Below, piece by piece: positions 36,093-47,077 of a stretch of DNA of 64,000 nucleotides. Made by a program: the position numbers and the translations under genes. The stretch lies in the NCBI RefSeq assembly GCF_029360725.1, contig NZ_JARKMY010000014.1:255201-319200 (forward strand), read 5' to 3'. The notes under the pieces are model-generated. The model was not told the DNA's origin, searched no databases, and was given only the letters and a program-made list of their open reading frames with translations. The stretch is from Chryseolinea sp. H1M3-3. GTDB lineage: Bacteria > Bacteroidota > Bacteroidia > Cytophagales > Cyclobacteriaceae. How positions within the stretch are numbered: position 1 is the first letter of the stretch; every line of letters begins with the position of its first letter.

Positions 36093-37281
36093 TTTCGCCT
36101 ATTCCTACCGTTGATCGAACCCGGTGATTGCGATGAGTTTTTGTCAGCACAATCTGAGCTAGCCGATTTTCTTTCTCTTTGCGTTTTCTTCCCCACCAGA
36201 TATAAAAACCTGTAATGGGTAGTGAAGCTACAATCAAACTCGCGAAGAAAGCCAGCATCTTACCGGGCAATCCCAGAACAGCGCCGGTATGAATATCATA
36301 ATTCATTCGAATAAGACGGTCTGCAAAAGTCGCACTTTCCAATTTTCCAAAAACATGCTGTACGGGAAGTTCCGCCAAAGTATACTGGTCAAAATAACGG
36401 TAATCTGTTTGCCAGTAAGTTTCATCATCCGGATTGATGCTTACTTCAATACTTGAAGATGGCGTCACAGGAATGTGCACTTCAATAACACTGCTTCTCG
36501 GCGTTTCAGATTTTATTTTAGCATAGATCCTGTCTATTGCCGGAATTTGTTCTGTAGCTATTTGAACCGTTGTGTCCGACTCGGGCTCAGCGTACATAAG
36601 GGACTTTTCGCCACCGGCAAGTTTATGGTAGCCCTCGGCAAACCATTGAAATCCCCACACCAATCCGGTAACGGCTAAAATAATCGCCACCCAGGACGCA
36701 TAGAAACCGAGTACATTATGCAAGTCGTAATTTTTTCTGCGCCACCGCGCATTCCAACGAATCGAGAATCTTTGTTTGGTGGCGTTTTTATTTTTGGGCC
36801 ACCAAAGGATGATACCGGAAATCAACATTACCGTGAACAGTAGCGTAGCGGTTGCAGCCACGGGTTGCCCGATTTCATGGGGTAGCCACAAATAAAAATG
36901 ACCATCGAGTATAAAGGGAAAAAATCCTGCCTGAGCGTCTTTAACTTTCAACACCTCTCCCGTGAATGGATTTAGGTAGACGAGATAATAGTATTCCGGC
37001 TCTGCACTGTAAAATATCACCTCGGCTGCATGCCCTGGCTTGGCATAAAGCACAGCATGGATATGCTTTCCTGGTAACTCCTTTTCTGCAATAGCCTTTA
37101 ATTTTGATGGTGGTAAAACGGGTGCTTCCCGATGTTCTACAAACCGGTAAGGTTGTGTCAGGTTTTGAATCTCTTCCTGAAAAGCATATAGGCAACCCGT
37201 GATGGCAAGGATGAACACCACCAACCCGGACGATATACCAATCCAAAGATGAATTCTGCTTATAGTTTTTTTAAATGTCAC
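36088..37281 (-). CDS. PepSY-associated TM helix protein (iron-uptake linked)
   Basis: A 397-residue membrane protein of the PepSY_TM (DUF3526-like, PiuB/FsrB-type) family, with about four membrane segments: near 10-35, 135-160, 195-215 and 345-370. These carry conserved histidines that may bind heme. PepSY domains lie between them. Proteins of this type are often encoded next to TonB siderophore receptors and are thought to reduce ferric-siderophore complexes. The only start in frame is a GTG at 37281, and the receptor gene ends 11 nt upstream, so the two are an operon transcribed receptor first. Confidence 0.88.
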   Translation of the reverse strand: MTFKKTISRIHLWIGISSGLVVFILAITGCLYAFQEEIQNLTQPYRFVEHREAPVLPPSKLKAIAEKELPGKHIHAVLYAKPGHAAEVIFYSAEPEYYYLVYLNPFTGEVLKVKDAQAGFFPFILDGHFYLWLPHEIGQPVAATATLLFTVMLISGIILWWPKNKNATKQRFSIRWNARWRRKNYDLHNVLGFYASWVAIILAVTGLVWGFQWFAEGYHKLAGGEKSLMYAEPESDTTVQIATEQIPAIDRIYAKIKSETPRSSVIEVHIPVTPSSSIEVSINPDDETYWQTDYRYFDQYTLAELPVQHVFGKLESATFADRLIRMNYDIHTGAVLGLPGKMLAFFASLIVASLPITGFYIWWGRKRKEKENRLAQIVLTKTHRNHRVRSTVGIGEN

Positions 37282-37292
37282 CGTACTTTACG

Positions 37293-39701
37293 TTAAAATT
37301 TATAGCCAATACTGAATCTCGCATTACGCGGAGCGTCTGTCTGCCAGTAATAGGCATTCAGGAACGGATAATAAGAACCGCTGTACAAGTATTCATTCAG
37401 AACATTAAAAACATTGAGCGTAACGCGGATATTATTTCTTTCCCAAAAAGCTCCTGCATCAAGCTTGAAATAATCCGGAAGATTTTGATTCGGATCTGGC
37501 GAAGGATCCCAATACGTTTCTCTCTCCGATAAATAAGTAAAGCCTGCCGAGAAACCTACTCCTTTAAATACACCTCCTTGTATTTTATAATTTAACCATG
37601 CGTTAGTAGTATGCTTTGCGAATCCTGGTACGATGTCGCCTTCTTCCACATCCGTAATACCGTCGGCGACCTTCACGACACGTGAGTCTGTGTAAGCATA
37701 GTTAACAATAATACCGAGACCCTCGATGATTGTTCCTTTGACATCAAACTCTACGCCCTGCGACCGCTTTTGACCTAGCTCTATGCTGAGACCGGATGCA
37801 GGCGGACTATTGGGATCGGTTACCAGCTCATTGTTTTTAAGTATCCGATAAACAGACAGGGTAGAATTCCACTTCCCTCCTGCCCAATCTCTTTTAATTC
37901 CAGCTTCTATATTGTTTCCAGTAATTGGCTGCACATCATCTCCATTGGCAAGTCGTCCTGCCTGGGGAATAAAGGCCTGGTCATACAACGCATAGGCTGA
38001 AGTAAACTTATTTAAGGACACACTTAAGCCGACGCGCGGTGTAACATGCTTGGCACTTTGAGCTTCTCCACCCCATTCGGATTGTTTTATGTTGGTATAA
38101 CGGCCGGCCAGCGTAAGCCGGACCTTGTTCTGCGCAAATGCAAGTTCATCCTGCACATAAACAGCAGTGTACCGTTGATCCATTAACCCGCCGGCTGCCT
38201 GCGCCCGTCCTTCAAGTGGAGAAGAAAAATCGAACTGGGGATATCCATTAACCGGCGTCGAATACACTGGAGCATTGGTGTCGAAAGCTGCGCCGGCAGA
38301 ATCCAGCATGTGATATTGACCCCAGTCTGCAAAGTATTCCTTGTTTGCAACATCGATACCTGCTAATATTCTTTGATAAATCATCCCAGTAGTAATTTTT
38401 CCATTGACAAAAAGCTGCGCCATGTTCATATTGCTTTTCGCATCCCAACTACTGGTAGCTCTTAACATGGTACCATCGGGATTTACGGCTGCTGGCCATA
38501 AAGAACTTCCTTGTTGACTATAGTTAAAGCGAGATGCTTGTGCCGTTACTTTCCATTCGTTGTTTAACTCATGTTGCAGATTTAAAAAGAAACTGTGGTC
38601 ATTGATTGTGGTTGCTGGCATACCAGCTGGTAAAGATGTGAAATCACGAGGAAGTGTGGCGTAGCCATCGGTAGAAAACACATAGAAGGATCCAACATCG
38701 CTCATTTTTGCACGTTGGAAGGTATATTCAAACGTAAGCTTGGTTTTTTCATCAAGTAGATACGACAATACGGGCGCAACAACGTATCTATTATTAAATT
38801 CGTTAGCCCTATGCGATTTCTTATTCTGAGCTGATACATTAAGCCTGTATAAAAATTTCCCATTCTGAGTGAGTTTTCCATCCAAGTCCAGCGCCGTTCT
38901 GTAGAGATCAAAGCTACCAATAGTAAAGGTAACCTCTCCTTTCGTCTGTCCTGTAGGTTTTTTTGTAACCACATTATACAAGCCACTAGGGTCACCGTTG
39001 GCCAGCATAAACCCAGCAGGCCCTTTTACAAATTCAATGTGATCGACAAAACTCATGTCTTCGGTAAGCGGACCCCAATAAGAATTTACTACATTAAAAC
39101 CGTTTCTAAATGCCTGAATTTGAGAGCCCCGGGCTGTTATGTTGGTATAAAGATCACCCCAATGCTCGAGTCTGACTGCACCGCTTACATTGCGTATCAA
39201 ACCATCACTCATGCTAATCACCTGCTGATCTTTCAACATATCTTTAGTAACGATTTGAATATTCTGGGGCGTCTCCAACAGTGGTGATTGAAGGCGAAGC
39301 GTAGAGGATGGTGCGTCCACTTTGTATCCATCGCGATTACCTTCTATGACGACTTCGGATAATTGTGCTGAAGTTTCATGCAAAACAAAGTCTACGTGCG
39401 TGGTAACGCCACTTTGTACCTGAATCACTTTTTCGATTGGATTAAATCCGATGGAACTTGCCAGTAATACATGAGTACCCGTAGAAACGTTGGATATTTC
39501 GAATTTTCCTTCATGATCTGTAGTGGCACCTTTTCCGGTGTCTTTTATGGATACATTTACATACTCGGCTCCCTTGCCGTCTACTGTAGAGATAGTGCCT
39601 GTAATATTTCCTGTCTGCGCCAAAAGCGGCGTTGTGAACATTATTAACAGGGTTGTCACCAGGAATCTATGTATCGGTTTATTGAGATAAAAACATTTCA
39701 T
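37293..39701 (-). CDS. TonB-dependent siderophore receptor
   Basis: An outer-membrane active transporter of 802 residues with a Sec signal peptide (about 1-28). An N-terminal carboxypeptidase-regulatory-like beta-sandwich follows (about 30-115: GNITGTISTVDGKGAEYVNVSI). The plug has LETPQNIQIVTKDMLKDQQV and ends near NGDPSGLYNVVTKKP, a hallmark of ferric-siderophore receptors. A 22-strand barrel then ends in the typical C-terminal phenylalanine (RNARFSIGYKF). The sequence does not tell which siderophore it binds. It is the first gene of a two-gene unit with the PepSY protein. Confidence 0.94.
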   Translation of the reverse strand: MKCFYLNKPIHRFLVTTLLIMFTTPLLAQTGNITGTISTVDGKGAEYVNVSIKDTGKGATTDHEGKFEISNVSTGTHVLLASSIGFNPIEKVIQVQSGVTTHVDFVLHETSAQLSEVVIEGNRDGYKVDAPSSTLRLQSPLLETPQNIQIVTKDMLKDQQVISMSDGLIRNVSGAVRLEHWGDLYTNITARGSQIQAFRNGFNVVNSYWGPLTEDMSFVDHIEFVKGPAGFMLANGDPSGLYNVVTKKPTGQTKGEVTFTIGSFDLYRTALDLDGKLTQNGKFLYRLNVSAQNKKSHRANEFNNRYVVAPVLSYLLDEKTKLTFEYTFQRAKMSDVGSFYVFSTDGYATLPRDFTSLPAGMPATTINDHSFFLNLQHELNNEWKVTAQASRFNYSQQGSSLWPAAVNPDGTMLRATSSWDAKSNMNMAQLFVNGKITTGMIYQRILAGIDVANKEYFADWGQYHMLDSAGAAFDTNAPVYSTPVNGYPQFDFSSPLEGRAQAAGGLMDQRYTAVYVQDELAFAQNKVRLTLAGRYTNIKQSEWGGEAQSAKHVTPRVGLSVSLNKFTSAYALYDQAFIPQAGRLANGDDVQPITGNNIEAGIKRDWAGGKWNSTLSVYRILKNNELVTDPNSPPASGLSIELGQKRSQGVEFDVKGTIIEGLGIIVNYAYTDSRVVKVADGITDVEEGDIVPGFAKHTTNAWLNYKIQGGVFKGVGFSAGFTYLSERETYWDPSPDPNQNLPDYFKLDAGAFWERNNIRVTLNVFNVLNEYLYSGSYYPFLNAYYWQTDAPRNARFSIGYKF

Positions 39702-39736
39702 TTGAATACTATGGTTAGTTTATTTTTAAAATTGTT

Positions 39737-39768
39737 CAAAGTTATATATGTGTATATGCGCACATCAA
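39737..39768 (-). promoter_or_regulatory. Promoter of the TonB receptor gene
   Basis: Minus-strand TAACTTTG (39737-39744) matches TAnnTTTG exactly, with TTG (39766-39768) 21 nt upstream, within the accepted range. The start codon is about 36 nt downstream. Nothing in the sequence proves iron regulation, and I could not identify a Fur box with confidence. Confidence 0.6.
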
Positions 39769-40176
39769 TCGCTTTAAAAGGCTAATTATTACCTACCCTC
39801 TGGAGGGTAGGCCAATACCCTCGAAAGGTTTACGGCGGGTACTTGCTAATCGGAAGACCAATCGGCTATCACGTAAAGGATAGACGATGTTCGGATATGT
39901 TTTACGTTTTTCCCCGCGCGGTACGTTCATGCAGCCTGATCTATTATGGTTCATGAGATCAAAAGAAGAAGGTCTATTGCTTTTATGCGTAGGAGTTTGT
40001 TTCGATGCTGAGGTCATAAATGATCAATAATTATGTGTATTGAATTCTGACAAAAATATCGTCGCAGCACCCTGCGGCACAATCGCTTGTCAAGGCGATT
40101 CTTAACTACCTTATCGAGCGTATACAAATCGCGGTAACCGTTAATGAATTGGTAAATGGGTTTGCGAAATCGCATT

Positions 40177-40184
40177 TAAGTTTG
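40177..40184 (+). promoter_or_regulatory. -7 box upstream of the phosphodiesterase gene
   Basis: TAAGTTTG is an exact match to TAnnTTTG about 38 nt before the start codon. No TTG stands at the ideal -33 distance. Confidence 0.4.
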
Positions 40185-40222
40185 AAAATTTCAGTCTGAA
40201 TCGTTTATACTTACGCCCCGTT

Positions 40223-41458
40223 ATGAAACATGCTATTCGAACTTGCTGCTTACTTGTTCTTGCCCTCTCCGGATATTGCCAGAAAGCGGATACCCCTTAC
40301 GTTATTATGATATCTTTTGATGGTTTCCGGTACGATTATGTAGACAAATTTAATGCGCCGCATTTCAAACGATTTAGAATGAACGGTACGCAGGCAGAAG
40401 CGCTAATCCCCGTATTTCCAAGTAAAACTTTTCCGAATCACTACAGTATTGTAACAGGATTGTATGCAGGTCATCATGGTCTGGTGGACAATAATTTTTT
40501 CGACCCTCATCGAAATGAATTTTACGAAATGAAAAATACGGCGCGTAAAACCGATCCATATTACTATGGCGGTAAACCGCTCTGGAAATTGGCTCGTGAA
40601 CAGGGAGTAAAATCAGCATCATTTTTTTGGGTAGGCTCTGAGTTACCGCAGCCCGGATTACATCCGGATTATTATTATCCATACGATGACACGATTCCAG
40701 ACACGGTCCGAGTCCGACAGGTTATTAATTGGTTAAAGCTTCCTGAAAAAGAACGGCCCCATTTAATAACACTTTATTTTTCATCGCCTGATCATGAAGG
40801 GCATACTTATGGGCCCTCGTCAACTGAAACGCGAAACGCCGTGCTGCATGCCGATCAAATGGTTGGCAAACTCCGGAAAGCTATTGAAGCTATTCCACTG
40901 CCGGTGAACATCATCATCGTTTCCGACCATGGCATGGAAGAATTAACGGAAAATCCTGAAACCTATATTTTTCTAGATGATATTCTTGATCGAAGTGATA
41001 CTACCATTAAAGTTTCAAACGGTGGCACTCAGGCTCATGTTTATATTAATAATAAATCAAAAGTTGACTCAATCTATCGCCGGCTCAAAACAGGATCAAA
41101 AAAATATTCCGTTTACACCGCCGACGAATTTCCAAGCCATTGGCATTACAGCTCGACGCGCGCTGGAGATATATTGATGACAGCAAATCAAGGGTTTTAT
41201 ATTGTTACTCAAGAGAAGAAATCATTTTTGTCTTCTATCAAGACGGGGAAATATTTTGGAGCGCACGGATATGATGCGTCAGTCGTAAAGAATATGCGAG
41301 GCATCTTTTACGCAATGGGCCCTAATATTAAATCTGGAAAGAAAATTCCGGCGTTTGAAAATATCCACATCTACCCATTTATTGCTTCCTTGCTGGGGCT
41401 GACAACGCCTGTGGTAGACGGAGACCCACGCGTGTTAAAAGACATTATCGTACGTTAA
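40223..41458 (+). CDS. Exported nucleotide pyrophosphatase/phosphodiesterase (NPP family)
   Basis: A 411-residue alkaline-phosphatase-superfamily enzyme that cleaves phosphodiester or pyrophosphate bonds outside the cytoplasm. It has a signal peptide (about 1-19, LLVLALSGYCQ). Metal site and nucleophile are clear: SFDGFRYDY with Asp33, FPSKTFPNHYS with nucleophile Thr69, SSPDHEGHTYGP, and IVSDHGMEE. The C-terminal GAHGYDASVVKNMRGIF matches the family, and full length is kept. Homologues in Bacteroidota act on nucleotides or phospholipid-like substrates; the real substrate here is unknown. Confidence 0.92.
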   Translation: MKHAIRTCCLLVLALSGYCQKADTPYVIMISFDGFRYDYVDKFNAPHFKRFRMNGTQAEALIPVFPSKTFPNHYSIVTGLYAGHHGLVDNNFFDPHRNEFYEMKNTARKTDPYYYGGKPLWKLAREQGVKSASFFWVGSELPQPGLHPDYYYPYDDTIPDTVRVRQVINWLKLPEKERPHLITLYFSSPDHEGHTYGPSSTETRNAVLHADQMVGKLRKAIEAIPLPVNIIIVSDHGMEELTENPETYIFLDDILDRSDTTIKVSNGGTQAHVYINNKSKVDSIYRRLKTGSKKYSVYTADEFPSHWHYSSTRAGDILMTANQGFYIVTQEKKSFLSSIKTGKYFGAHGYDASVVKNMRGIFYAMGPNIKSGKKIPAFENIHIYPFIASLLGLTTPVVDGDPRVLKDIIVR

Positions 41459-41481
41459 ATCGTTTGACCTGCGGGTCGTGA

Positions 41482-41928
41482 CTAACTTAGTGCCTTATAA
41501 GTTGCCAGAATTCCACAGGCGAAAAAGACATGTCCAAATACAATGGCAACCAAATATTGAGCAAGGGATAAGCGAGGAGGATTTGGATGAATAGCAATGA
41601 ATATTCTCCATCCGATAGCTCCGACGATTCCGTTAATTAATCCTAACCAGCTTGCCGTAAAAAAGTCTTCCCCAACGTAGTTGTTGGTCCATAACCAAAA
41701 ATAAACGAAGGTAAATCCGATACCTACTAAGTAGTGAGCAATAATACCAACTACAATGGCCGATGGTTGATCAGACAAACCCTTTTCAGTAGTGGTTTGA
41801 AAAGTGAGCATGGTGCCTAAAATTTTGACCACCTTAAATCGATCGTTGGCTAAATAAGCGATGCTGTACATCACAGCAGTCATTACTGCCGTGCCAATCA
41901 CACCTGCAACTCCAATTTTAAACAACAT
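41482..41928 (-). CDS. Small integral membrane protein of unknown function
   Basis: A 148-residue protein with about four to five membrane segments (near 5-27, 58-83, 92-112 and 125-145). It begins with GVAGVIGTAVMTAVMYSIAYL and has a long first loop. A 'GIIAHYLVGIGFTFVYFWLW' type segment with a histidine in the membrane resembles proteins of the YagU/DUF family, but I cannot name it with confidence. The gene is convergent with the phosphodiesterase gene and stands alone. Confidence 0.7.
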   Translation of the reverse strand: MLFKIGVAGVIGTAVMTAVMYSIAYLANDRFKVVKILGTMLTFQTTTEKGLSDQPSAIVVGIIAHYLVGIGFTFVYFWLWTNNYVGEDFFTASWLGLINGIVGAIGWRIFIAIHPNPPRLSLAQYLVAIVFGHVFFACGILATYKALS

Positions 41929-42140
41929 CGGGTATAAGTTTTTTCATCAACAGTTAAACCCTGCAATATGTTATACGGGTAATTCGTACTCCCCCACCAC
42001 TCCTGGCAACAATCGGAACAATTTAAAAAAGAATAAGTAAAAAATTCACTTAAATCTCCCAGGTATGAATAATAGCAAGTAGTGAAAATTTCTCCTCTAG
42101 CTTTTATTCAAATTTGCTCGGAAAGAATAGATAAGTACTG

Positions 42141-42413
42141 ATGATAAGTTTGTTGGCAATTCTGGTTGGAATACTCGTATGCTCATATACAATATCACAG
42201 AAATCTAATCCCAATTTAAAACACCAAACAAGTGAGCATGGCTTATCTCAGCCCCACTTTATCTATCCGCAACAACGCCGAATAGCATCCGTTCGTGCCT
42301 GTAACGATTGCAATTTGAAAAAATTTGATCGATATAAAATAAAGCAGACTCTATCGATACCACTGGCATCGAATCCTGCGATCGACGATTATATCGATAA
42401 ACCCTTAAATTAG
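42141..42413 (+). CDS. Small hypothetical secreted protein
   Basis: A 90-residue protein with no recognised family. Residues 1-17 are hydrophobic (MISLLAILVGILVCSYT), which fits a signal peptide or membrane anchor, and the rest is polar and basic, with a CNDC cysteine pair (about residues 54-57). It lies 41 nt before the first giant sensor kinase on the same strand. It could be a fortuitous frame, as codon pattern alone is not decisive; an association with the sensor kinase is only positional. Confidence 0.4.
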   Translation: MISLLAILVGILVCSYTISQKSNPNLKHQTSEHGLSQPHFIYPQQRRIASVRACNDCNLKKFDRYKIKQTLSIPLASNPAIDDYIDKPLN

Positions 42414-42454
42414 GTACCTGGTGTATATACTGAGGAAATGTATACAGCATTTAA

Positions 42455-45400
42455 ATGCAAATAACAAATTGGCCTCGTAAGGGAATGAAAACAACATCCA
42501 CATACACATCATCACTCTTAAACATTAGGGCGCCAATATATCTCGTTCAAGGGCTGCTGGTTCTATTCGTTCTGTCCAGCCCAGCGTTTTCTCAAAACAA
42601 TATTAAGTTTGATAATATCGGCATTCGTGAGGGGCTATCTCACAGCCACGTTAAGGGTATACTGCAAGACAAGGATGGTATCATGTGGTTCTCAACACAT
42701 GACGGCTTAAATAAATATGACGGCTATAAATTTACGATCTACAAAAACATCCCCAACGATAGCACTAGTCTAAGTCATAATAATTTATGGCGGATCATTG
42801 AAGACAGGCATGGTAATATATGGATTGCTACATGGGGTGGTGGATTAAACATGTTTGATCGTACAACCGAAAACTTCATTCAATATCGTAACGATGTCAA
42901 TAACGAAAACTCCATTTCAGATGATTTTGTTTACAGCGTCCTGGAAGATCGTGAAGGTAACATCTGGGCGGGCACAAACAATGGCGGACTAAACCTCTTG
43001 GACGTTAAAACAAAAAAAATTACACGTTTCGTCTTCGACGAGAATAATCCCAGCGGCATCAGTGACAACGAAATAAGACACTTGTATGAGGACCAAAATG
43101 GAAATATCTGGGTGGCTACCGGAAATGGTGGGCTAAATGTACTTAATCCCAAAACCAGAATATTCAAACACTATAGACACGACGTCAATAATCCTAACTC
43201 CATTGCGAGTGATCACCTTCGCGTCATTACACAAGATAAAGCAGGTCGAGTGTGGGTTGGTACTTATGGAGCAGGTTTCGATTTATTTCTACCCGACAAA
43301 GAACAGTTTCAGCACTTCGTTCATGCCCTAAACAATAACAACAGCTTATCACATAATGCAGTACAATATATCCAGGAAGGCCCCAACGGAAACCTATGGA
43401 TAGGTACCGAAAATGGAGGATTAACAATCTACGATCCATCATATAATACTTTTTGGAATTATCTGCATGACGATATCGATCAGCAAAGCATCAATGATAA
43501 TTCATTATACTATCTCTTTAAAGACAAACAAGAGATCATGTGGATAGGTACTTTCAATGGTGGTGTCAATTTGGTGAACCCCGATAACAAGTTTACACAT
43601 TACCGTCACACTTCATCGCCGAATAGTCTTAGCAACAACCTGGTGCTCGCCATCTACGAAGATAAAGATGAAAATTTATGGATAGGTACGGATGGTGGAG
43701 GTTTGAATAAGTATGAAAAAAAATCAAGAAAATTCACACACTTAAAAAATGAGGTTGGCAATCCAAATTCAATTTGTGGAAATTACGTGATAACTGTAAC
43801 AGAAGACAGAAAGGGAAACATTTGGGCTGGGACGTGGGGCAATGGGATAACAGTCTTTAATCCGAAAAAAAATACATACCGGCATTACAACAATGATTCC
43901 TCAAATCCCGGTGGTCTAACCAATAATAACGTTTGGGATATTTTTGAAGACGGCGAAGGTATAATTTGGATTGGTACATATGGCGGCGGGCTCTATGAAT
44001 ACGATCCGGAAACCGAAAATTTTTCACAATACCTTTTCAAATCAAATGATCCAGAAACTGTCAGTCTTAATACCATCTATTTTATTACTGAAGATAGTAA
44101 GGGATATATCTGGGTGGCGACAGATGGTGGCGGGATAAATCGATTGGATAAAAAAACAAAAAAAATTAAACGGTATGTTCATGATCAATCGAAAAATAGT
44201 TTAAGTCATAATCGCGTGATTAGTATTCACGAAGACAGATTTGGCAATTTATGGATAGGTACAAATCATGGCTTAAACTTTTTTAATTCAAAGAATGAAA
44301 AATTTACCGTTTACGACACGAAAGATGGCCTTGCCGCTGACGGAGTATTGGGTATTCTGGAGGATGATCAGGGAATGTTATGGGTAAGTACAAATAAAGG
44401 AGTTTCAAAATTCGATCCAGTCTCAAAGAGCTTTCAAAACTACACAACTGCAGATGGTCTTCAACCTGGCGACCTTAGTCAGGCATTCTGCCGAAGTAAA
44501 TCAGGATTAATGTATTTCGGAGGAAAAAGCGGCTTTAGCGAATTTCATCCCGAACGAATGACCTCCAAAACCTATATACCGCCATTGGTTTTTACAGGGT
44601 TCGACATTTTTAACAAACCAGTATTTAAATCTTCCGACCCAACTGTTAATGGCATTTTATCCGTACCAATTTCGCAGGCGAAAGCGGTAACATTATCTTA
44701 TCAACATTCTGTCTTCTCCGTTCAATTCGCCTCGCTCAATTATTCTAATCCACAACGCAGGGCATACCAGTATCTACTCGAAGGTTTTGATAACGACTGG
44801 ACTATACTGAACGAAAACCACGCAGCAACTTACACTAACCTTGATCCCGGGTCTTACACTTTCAAGGTCAAGTCATTGAACAGCGAAGGAGCATGGTCAG
44901 ATCAAATTGCTGAACTGAAAATCACCATCACTCCCCCGTTCTGGAAAACGTGGTGGTTCAGAACGCTAGGAGCAATTCTTCTTATTGGAGGAATAGTTTA
45001 TTTCTTACGTGTCCGAGTTTATCTTATACACAAGCAAAAACTTGAATTGGAAACCCAAGTTCAGTTGCGTACGGAAGAAGTTATTCGTCAAAAAGAAAGA
45101 CTGCAATTACAAGCAGGCGACATGAAGGTGCTAAACGAACAGCTACAGGCACAAACTGAATTCCTTCAGACTATCAATGTTGAACTTGAACATCAGAAAG
45201 AGGACGCTGAGAAAGCGCGCCATGAAGCTGAGCGCGCGAATCAGGCCAAGAGTGTTTTCCTGGCGATGATGAGTCATGAAATACGTACGCCAATGAACGG
45301 AGTTATTGGCATGGCTTCCCTGCTAACCGAAACAAAACTGGACGTGGAGCAGCAAGAGTACGCAGAAACAATTCGAAATTCCGGCGAGAATTTGTTGTCC

Positions 45401-46813
45401 ATCATTAATGACATTCTGGACTTTTCAAAGATTGAATCCGGTAAAATGGAGCTCGATGTACAAGACATGGATTTACGTTCATGTATTGAAGAAGTGCTCG
45501 ACCTTTTTGGAGCTAAGGCTGCCATAACAGGCCTGGATCTACTCTATCAAATCGATCATGACGTTCCAACGATGATTCTGGGCGACGCCCTAAGGATAAA
45601 ACAAGTTCTTATAAACCTGGTCGGCAACGCGATCAAGTTTACAAAAGCAGGAGAAGTGTATGTGGGTGTCAGCGTAAAAAGCCACGAGCATGATAAATAT
45701 GAACTTTCCTTTGAGATACGTGACACAGGAATAGGCATACCACAGGAAAAAATTGATAGGTTGTTCAAAGCATTCTCCCAAGTTGATTCTTCTACCACGC
45801 GTAGATATGGAGGAACGGGCCTCGGATTGGTAATATGCGAAAAGCTTGTGACGTTAATGGGTGGATCGATATCTGTTCACAGCATTTCCGGTCAAGGGAC
45901 TACATTTACTTTTAGCATACAGGTATTGCCAAGCAAAAATGCAGTACTCAATTATGTAAATTTCAACGCAGACGGACTACAAGGCAAAAAGGTTTTGGTC
46001 ATTGATGATAACCGAACGAATAGAAATATTTTAAAAACACAATTGATACAATGGAAGTTTGTTCCGTGCCTTGCTAGCAGTGCTGCAGAAGCCTTGCATA
46101 TGCTCTCGGAAGACCGAATGTACGACCTCGTGATTACGGATATGCAGATGCCTGACATGGATGGCATCAGTTTAGCCGCCAGGATACGCGACATGAATTA
46201 TAAGCTACCAATTATATTGTTGAGCTCCATTGGCAATGAACAACGGAACGAGTATGGGCATTTATTCGCACAAGTATTAGCAAAACCGGTTAAGCAAAAG
46301 GTATTATCAAATGCCATCGCTGGCGTGTTAAAAAAATTAGCTAGAAATAATATCGCCGTTGAAACGTCAACCAAGCTGTCTGAAGATTTCGCACGACAAT
46401 TTCCGTTGAAGATATTGATTGCCGAGGATAATCCAGTGAACCAAACGCTGGCACTACGCACACTTACAAAATTGGGCTACAGTGCAGCAGTTGCTGAAAA
46501 CGGTCTCCGCACACTCGAAGAATTTCAAAACCATCAATATGACATTATCTTAATGGATGTTCAGATGCCTGAGATGGATGGTCTTGAGACTACACGTGTG
46601 ATGAGACAGAGTAAAACTGCCCAACCGATTATTATTGCGATGACCGCAAATGCCATGGCGGAAGATAAGGAAGCTTGTATCCAGTCAGGTATGGATGATT
46701 ATATTAGTAAACCCATCCGTCTGGAAGAATTGGTGCGAATTCTGGAAAAATGGGCCGTGTTTTTGAGAAATAAGGAGAAGCGCAGTACCCAGAATGACCA
46801 ATGGATGCCATAG
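42455..46813 (+). CDS. Hybrid two-component sensor kinase with Reg_prop propeller (paralogue 1)
   Basis: A 1452-residue one-protein signalling system. From the N-terminus it has: a signal peptide (about 15-47); 14 Reg_prop repeats of the GNIWIGTxxGGLNxFD type, enough for two seven-blade periplasmic propellers (about 55-700); a Y_Y_Y domain (about 755-830); one membrane helix (near 835-855); a coiled coil (about 860-925); HisKA with His941 ([12 protein letters not shown]); an ATPase domain with [12 protein letters not shown]; and two receiver domains with phosphoryl-accepting Asp1229 ([10 protein letters not shown]) and Asp1368 ([10 protein letters not shown]). Unlike classical HTCS it has no AraC-type HTH. 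The ATG at 42485 (MKTTSTYTS) is an alternative start. Confidence 0.92.
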   Translation: MQITNWPRKGMKTTSTYTSSLLNIRAPIYLVQGLLVLFVLSSPAFSQNNIKFDNIGIREGLSHSHVKGILQDKDGIMWFSTHDGLNKYDGYKFTIYKNIPNDSTSLSHNNLWRIIEDRHGNIWIATWGGGLNMFDRTTENFIQYRNDVNNENSISDDFVYSVLEDREGNIWAGTNNGGLNLLDVKTKKITRFVFDENNPSGISDNEIRHLYEDQNGNIWVATGNGGLNVLNPKTRIFKHYRHDVNNPNSIASDHLRVITQDKAGRVWVGTYGAGFDLFLPDKEQFQHFVHALNNNNSLSHNAVQYIQEGPNGNLWIGTENGGLTIYDPSYNTFWNYLHDDIDQQSINDNSLYYLFKDKQEIMWIGTFNGGVNLVNPDNKFTHYRHTSSPNSLSNNLVLAIYEDKDENLWIGTDGGGLNKYEKKSRKFTHLKNEVGNPNSICGNYVITVTEDRKGNIWAGTWGNGITVFNPKKNTYRHYNNDSSNPGGLTNNNVWDIFEDGEGIIWIGTYGGGLYEYDPETENFSQYLFKSNDPETVSLNTIYFITEDSKGYIWVATDGGGINRLDKKTKKIKRYVHDQSKNSLSHNRVISIHEDRFGNLWIGTNHGLNFFNSKNEKFTVYDTKDGLAADGVLGILEDDQGMLWVSTNKGVSKFDPVSKSFQNYTTADGLQPGDLSQAFCRSKSGLMYFGGKSGFSEFHPERMTSKTYIPPLVFTGFDIFNKPVFKSSDPTVNGILSVPISQAKAVTLSYQHSVFSVQFASLNYSNPQRRAYQYLLEGFDNDWTILNENHAATYTNLDPGSYTFKVKSLNSEGAWSDQIAELKITITPPFWKTWWFRTLGAILLIGGIVYFLRVRVYLIHKQKLELETQVQLRTEEVIRQKERLQLQAGDMKVLNEQLQAQTEFLQTINVELEHQKEDAEKARHEAERANQAKSVFLAMMSHEIRTPMNGVIGMASLLTETKLDVEQQEYAETIRNSGENLLSIINDILDFSKIESGKMELDVQDMDLRSCIEEVLDLFGAKAAITGLDLLYQIDHDVPTMILGDALRIKQVLINLVGNAIKFTKAGEVYVGVSVKSHEHDKYELSFEIRDTGIGIPQEKIDRLFKAFSQVDSSTTRRYGGTGLGLVICEKLVTLMGGSISVHSISGQGTTFTFSIQVLPSKNAVLNYVNFNADGLQGKKVLVIDDNRTNRNILKTQLIQWKFVPCLASSAAEALHMLSEDRMYDLVITDMQMPDMDGISLAARIRDMNYKLPIILLSSIGNEQRNEYGHLFAQVLAKPVKQKVLSNAIAGVLKKLARNNIAVETSTKLSEDFARQFPLKILIAEDNPVNQTLALRTLTKLGYSAAVAENGLRTLEEFQNHQYDIILMDVQMPEMDGLETTRVMRQSKTAQPIIIAMTANAMAEDKEACIQSGMDDYISKPIRLEELVRILEKWAVFLRNKEKRSTQNDQWMP

Positions 46814-47077
46814 GAATTATCGCGTTCATCTGCAAAAAACCCTATTTGACACCATTTTCAGTCATCCTGAAGACACAGTTAACAGTCCACATTACTGTTT
46901 TGTGAAAGATCAAATGCACCTTACATGCGCTCTTTATCGCTGGCAATTCACGATATAATTCTTCAGAATAGCATAATCTTTAACGTGAATTAGAGCGCAA
47001 CCCCTGCGTTCGTTCGAAATCTCTCGAAAAGGCATTTGAATTTTGAAGGCGACGGATATGAGTAAAATTATTCTAAT

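Larger units (their letters stand above)
39702..40222. other. Intergenic region between the TonB receptor and the phosphodiesterase
   Basis: This 521-nt divergent region carries promoter boxes on both sides. A 9-bp near-perfect dyad, CCTACCCTC-TG-GAGGGTAGG, lies at 39792-39811. A 74-codon minus-strand frame (39793-40017) overlaps it, but its composition and lack of any motif make it look non-coding. Part of the region (39793-40017) may be a decayed repeat. I see no other gene or RNA. Confidence 0.4.

Noticed and set aside
35747-36196. Minus-strand frame opposite the aconitase tail
   Set aside because: It is a mirror of the low-complexity Lys-rich coding sequence and overlaps a strong terminator.
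39793-40017. Minus-strand frame of 74 codons upstream of the TonB receptor
   Set aside because: Starts on a palindrome, has low-complexity, Ser/Arg-rich composition, no recognisable motif and no ribosome-binding context; it looks like a chance frame.
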